From Tanypteryx hageni (lineage: Eukaryota; Arthropoda; Insecta; Odonata; Petaluridae), in assembly GCA_028673005.1 (NCBI GenBank), contig CM054114.1, forward strand, positions 11,253,108 to 11,317,107: a stretch of DNA of 64,000 nt, given 5' to 3'. The position numbers and the translations under genes were made by a program. Shown in pieces: positions 59,571-64,000 of this stretch. Positions within the stretch are counted from its first letter, which is position 1, and every line of letters begins with the position of its first letter. A model generated the notes under the pieces. It was not told where the DNA came from and did no database searches. It saw only the letters and a program-made list of their open reading frames with translations.

Positions 59571-60720
59571 TTATTTCTCGATAATTAATAAACGGCCGTG
59601 AAAAGGATCAACTAATTTCGCTTGTTTCTTCGAATTCCACCTCTTATCGGAAACGTAATGGTCTTACCCCGATTTTCACAAACGACCTTAAATCGCTCTG
59701 CTCCTAAGTTCTTCCTTCTTTAGTGCCTCCTTCCCTCCCTCCTACCTTTCTCCTCCGTTCCCTCCCCTCTCCTCCTAAAAGCGGCCCCGCATCAAGAGGA
59801 GAAAGATCCTCCCCTACACCCATCTTCGCAAGACCCTCACCCCACCACTGCGTAATTGGCCTCCTCTCTCCCCGCCCTGAATATGCGAACACACGTAGTA
59901 GTATATGCCTCCCGCCGTGCGCGTTTCCATTGTTCTCCGTCTCTATATCTCTCTCTCAAGTCTCGCCGCGCCCTCGGGCGTATTGGAAGCCGGACGACAG
60001 CAAAAAGGGAAGCCATCCATACGTGCATGTGGGCCACTTTTTCGAACGCCTCAGGGTTTAGACCCCGATCCTCGTGTTAAGGAAAAGAAAGGAACCCTTT
60101 TATTTTTGTTTAAAGGGTAGAAAAAGATTTCTCGAAGCTTATGGCGATTATTTTTTTTTTTTTAATTCTGGGATGAAACATGGAAAAATATAAACAGAAG
60201 AAGAGCGAGAGCGCGGTGCTAGTTCCCCCTTGAGCCACGCTGAGTCGCTGCAATCGCTCCGCCTTTTTTTTTGAAGAGCGGCAGGAAAGGAAAGTTAAGA
60301 GAAGAGAGGGAGAAAGAAAGGAGGTGATTCGCCTCGGGCTCGGGGCATCCGAGATCGCTGATTGGTTGCGAGGATTTTTAATTTTTTTTGCCGGTGTCTC
60401 CCTTTCGCGAGAGGAATTGTGCAGAAAAGATAAAGAGGACGAAGTGTACAGTGGGCTAATCAGAAGGGGAGAGTGTGGGGAGAAGGTTGAAGGGAGGAGG
60501 AAGATTGTGGAGTGAGGGGGGGAGGCGGTTGGAGGGAGGAGGAACAAGTGGAATGCCCCGGTTATTACGACAGGGGAGAGAGAGAGTAATACCTTTCTTA
60601 ATTAAAGAGTGAGTGTGTGTGCGCGTGCGTGTGTGTTTTAAGGGAGAAGGAGTCCCTGAAAGAGCACTGCACTGTTGGCGGATTGAAAATAATTCATCTA
60701 AAGGATCGCCAGGTTTTTTT
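59571..60720. other. CT island switching to GA-rich
   Basis: 59700-59850 is CT-rich; 60250-60660 is GA-rich. Frames in all phases lack domains. Confidence 0.45.
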
Positions 60721-62640
60721 TGACGTGTAGATGGTGGTTGGGAGAAAAGGGGCAGAGAGAAGGACTGCTTTTATATATATATATAGTATATGTACGTATA
60801 ACTGCGCGCGGGTCCTTTCATCTTTCGACTCTGACGCAGAAGAGGTGGGAGAGGTGAGAGAGGAAAAGGGGGAAGAGGAGATTCCCATTCGAGATCTTAT
60901 TCAAGCCGCGAGACCATTTGATTGTTTCAGCTCGACACAAAAGTACTTGTCTCAGTCTTTTTGGCGTCTTATATGGACGCTTATTAGCCGACCTTTTAGT
61001 TATAATGGTTAGCGGAAGTCTAACCCTCGTCCCCTTTCGAGCTAATTTCTCCTCCTCTTCACTTTATATCCAGTCGCCTATTAAATCGCTTTCCGCATGG
61101 TTTTTAATATTGCTATTTTCTCTTTATGAGCAACATCGATTTTAATATCCACATATAACTCGAATGGACATATTACTAGAGTTCAAATGAGCTGTTCAAA
61201 TAATATCCATAAATAAAACAGAAAGATGGATTCCTCGTTGCCCGAGTAAACTCATTACTAATGTTAATTATAGGGGGTAGAGTTTATTGTCTCTTCATTT
61301 ATATCTTCTCTGTCGTTTAAAGGCATATATATAGATCCAGCGTTCACCGCAATTCACGATAAAAGATAATTACTATCTGTACCATGTAAACTTTTCGTAA
61401 ATATTTCGCATAAAATTATCCAACAAAAATATAAATCCAGAGACGTACCGGACTCCCCGCGTGGCGAGGAGACCAACGACCAAAGTGCCCAATATTGAGG
61501 AATATAATCCATGACTGGGTGAGATAAACCACTGTATATAAAAAAGCTTCAATTCTTTTTAGCCAAGTATTACTTACTCTTATAGTCCGGATGGAAGTTT
61601 TTAATAAGGCAATGTAGTCATATTCTCATGCACATGTTTTTGTCTAATAAAAGTGATATTTTTCCGAGAAAGAAATAATTCATCAGTCATTTTCTCGTAG
61701 TACATACTTCATATTCACGTATGGTATGGACGAGAATGCAATGTAGTTAACGCATAGTGCATTTTTTCTGAAGAGCAAAACACAAATATTAAAGGTGCTA
61801 AGTCATTACCGCCTTTTTCTGTGATCTACCGCACGGTGAAAGAATCGTACATGAAATAAATCGTATTGTAAAAATATAAAAAACATTGACATTTTTGTGA
61901 TTGAATAATATACAGATAATGACGGATAGAAATCTGGAATAACGGACAATCGATCCCAGACCTCGAGATTAATGGCATCAGCTGAATATACGTAATTAAT
62001 AATGTACGTTTGGGAAATAAAGATTCTAAATCCGCAGCAAAGCCAATAATAGCAAAGAGTATAATTAAATTGGAAGTAAATGCTGACGCATGGCGTTCAG
62101 TTTTAGAATCTAATGAACGTCCGTTTATATTACGAGCTCATCTTTCCAAGACACAAATAAAGAAAATCTTCGACTGCCTTAAGAATATCACTGCCCTGCT
62201 TGACCTTTAAAATCCCTACGAAAGATACGGAAGCCTTTTTATTTTCCCTGAGACTCCATGTGTTGACAAAAAGGTAACAGACCCCTCTTTGCGGTTGCTA
62301 TTTCGTCTTAATGGTTTCTCCTAAGGGGATTCCCTATCCCCTTCTCACCTCCCCCCTTCTCAACTCCTCCCCTTCTCAGCCCACATCCACTCTCTCCCTC
62401 TCTCTAGGGTTTAAGACTGGCGGAGGCGACGAGCGACTACCGGGACAGGAGGGGTTGGGGAAGATGGATCGAGATTTGGGAAAGGCATTTCCAGAATGTC
62501 CTGACATTCTCAGGAAAAGTGTAGTTTCCTAAGGTCGAGAAACGTTCCGACCGAGGTGACAAGCGATGAGGCGTAGGAGTGGAGGCGACGCCTTCGCCCA
62601 TTGCCACAAAATGAAATTTATTTATCTCTAAAAAGTGCAA
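60721..62640. other. Mixed intergenic DNA
   Basis: A small GA block lies at 60836-60885 and a CT block at 62330-62405. Nothing coding is recognised. Confidence 0.4.
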
Positions 62641-62644
62641 AGAT

Positions 62645-62965
62645 TTCTTTGTTTGCATGTAATTTTTGGCTAATCAATCTCTTGGATTATTATAGCCATA
62701 ACTCCTTGCGCACCAGACACACTCACACGGGAGGAGGGAAAACCCGGTGCCGGCATTAGCCTACTCTTTACGAAGAGCACCAAGGGGCCCAACTGCTTAA
62801 CGTCCCTCCCGAAGAACGGAGCGCTGGCTTGCGCGGTCTCCTCAAAGCACACAAGTAGGGGACGGGACGATCCCAGGTTAAAAACTCCGGCCTAAGCCGG
62901 ATTCGAACCTGGTACCGCTACGTGGAAGGCCAACGCTCTAACCATTCCGCCACCGCCGCCCCCAA
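62645..62965 (-). repeat. tRNA-derived SINE
   Basis: On the minus strand, GGTGGCGGAATGGTTAGAGC (A box region) is followed by GGCCTTCCACG and then GGTTCGAATCC (B box), the spacing of a tRNA head. A unique body follows, with GGGACGTTAAGC and a GTGAGTGTGTC segment. The tail ends near 62650 with a block (reading AAGAGATTGATTAGCC) that also occurs inside hAT element B. Pol III internal promoter boxes are present; the cloverleaf itself is imperfect. The anticodon position would read TCC (Gly-like). Target duplications were not found. Confidence 0.8.
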
Positions 62966-64000
62966 AAAGTTAAAGGAGTTCACGGCAATATGCATTTGAG
63001 TGTAATATAGAGAGGCGAATAATATCTATCGTCGATATAGTACCAGCGTAAATTTCCGAACGTCTTAAAAATTCGCAACTTTGATACCGATACTGTTCTG
63101 AAAACTATCGCTCCGCATTAGCTATTTTTGAAATATGATAGTCGACCTTTGCTTTCCTTATTTGACCAGCTTATTTTTTCTACCACTAGCGGCTCTCTTG
63201 CCTTCCTTATATCGCTGAAAACTGGAATCGAATATGAAAACCACGGGTCGTCCACTTAACAAGAGTTGTATTATTCCCAATGACTTTCGTATCCTTACGT
63301 TCAGACAAGGAAAAGTATTATCCATATCTTTTCACTTTACACATTTCATAAATAGTTATTTTTTCATTCAGGATAAGAATAAGTCCAAATATTATCCAAT
63401 CGCTTTTGGTCCTATTTGCATTGTGTGCGCCCCGAATTTTCGAATTAGGACCACACGCCGTCATTCTTTTTGTTGCTAGAATGATCTGCTCGAGAATCAC
63501 TCCCTTCCTTGGAGGAATATTGTTTTGCAGCCTCGCGCCCCCTTCGGTTCACTTGTTTTGGAGAATGGGCCGTAAGATCATTGCGGAAGGTTTTCTCCTT
63601 CGCTCTTCGTTGCGGAATCGAGCGTCAACGTGCGATTGATGGGGCGAACGAGTGAATGTTAAAAAGTCTTGCTCGAGGGACTGGTCTCTCGGATTACAAG
63701 TCACTACACAGAGACCAATAGATCTTTTGTTTTAGATAAACACATAGGATAATGTCTCATACCACTTATCGATGAAATACATAAACTGCGACTGAAAATT
63801 CGTGTTTGAGCCTGGTTTAGTCGACAGCTGTGCTCCTTGGAAACCCCACTTGCTGTTCATAATGTGACTTAAGGTAAACCTTGGAGACTGCAGATGTTCT
63901 TCAGTACATCTATGAGTTATCCTGCAATTCACCAATCTGGTGAGTGGAAGGGGGTGCAATGCACCATTACCTAACAGTTATTACTCGCAGATTTGTCTTT
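62966..64000. other. Mixed intergenic DNA
   Basis: A mild GC-richer stretch lies at 63480-63680. No gene or element is recognised. Confidence 0.4.

Noticed and set aside
62880..62965. Functional glycine tRNA gene on the minus strand
   Set aside because: A and B boxes are present but the T-stem and anticodon stem do not pair well, and a SINE body follows directly.

Overview
The window is eukaryotic (animal) non-coding DNA. No intact host gene can be supported. It has an AT-rich background, long microsatellites, tRNA-derived SINE-like heads and decayed copies of transposon families typical of animals: BEL/Pao LTR element, piggyBac, hAT, Penelope-like with a GIY-YIG endonuclease, and Helitron. 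The mix, especially BEL/Pao with piggyBac proteins of the type common in insects and chelicerates, suggests an arthropod or another protostome. The species cannot be named from the sequence.

Layout. 0-2 kb: a TC-biased/GGT minisatellite open on both strands. 3.1-6.6 kb: a decayed piggyBac transposase (minus) directly next to a decayed BEL/Pao pol region (plus). 8.2-9.5 kb: two nested hAT-type elements sharing one target site. 10.7-11.3 kb: the 3' part of a Penelope-like element. 12.4-12.8 kb: a Helitron remnant. 13-21.5 kb: alternating AT-rich DNA and GC-richer CT/GA islands, with one small hAT element at 18.5 kb. 22.0-25.0 kb: a 3-kb hAT element with a broken transposase (minus), itself invaded by two Penelope-like tails and a compound GT/GTGC microsatellite. 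25.6-27.3 kb: a CT minisatellite and a GC block.

29.6 and 33.8 kb: two copies of one small hAT family with perfect 8-bp target duplications. 30.9 kb: a second piggyBac fragment. 36.0 kb: another short hAT element. 37.2 kb: a likely LINE tail. 38.8-39.8 kb: a repeat interrupted by a 704-bp transposon with a perfect 9-bp duplication, then a second Helitron 3' end. 43-52 kb: CT and GA islands, a long GA tract and a second GT/GTGC microsatellite. 52.9 kb: a piggyBac-type MITE flanked by TTAA. 54.4 kb: a near-perfect 85-bp palindrome. 55.8-56.3 kb: a tandem repeat of about 150 bp. 62.7 kb: a tRNA-derived SINE.

The genes do not form a pathway. What the window records is a sequence of insertions, and several can be ordered by nesting. 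Most long open frames are by-products of repeats whose period is a multiple of three, or of CT/GA composition. Coordinates of element ends were read by eye from terminal repeats and target duplications; family assignments rest on motifs recognised in translation, not on database searches.
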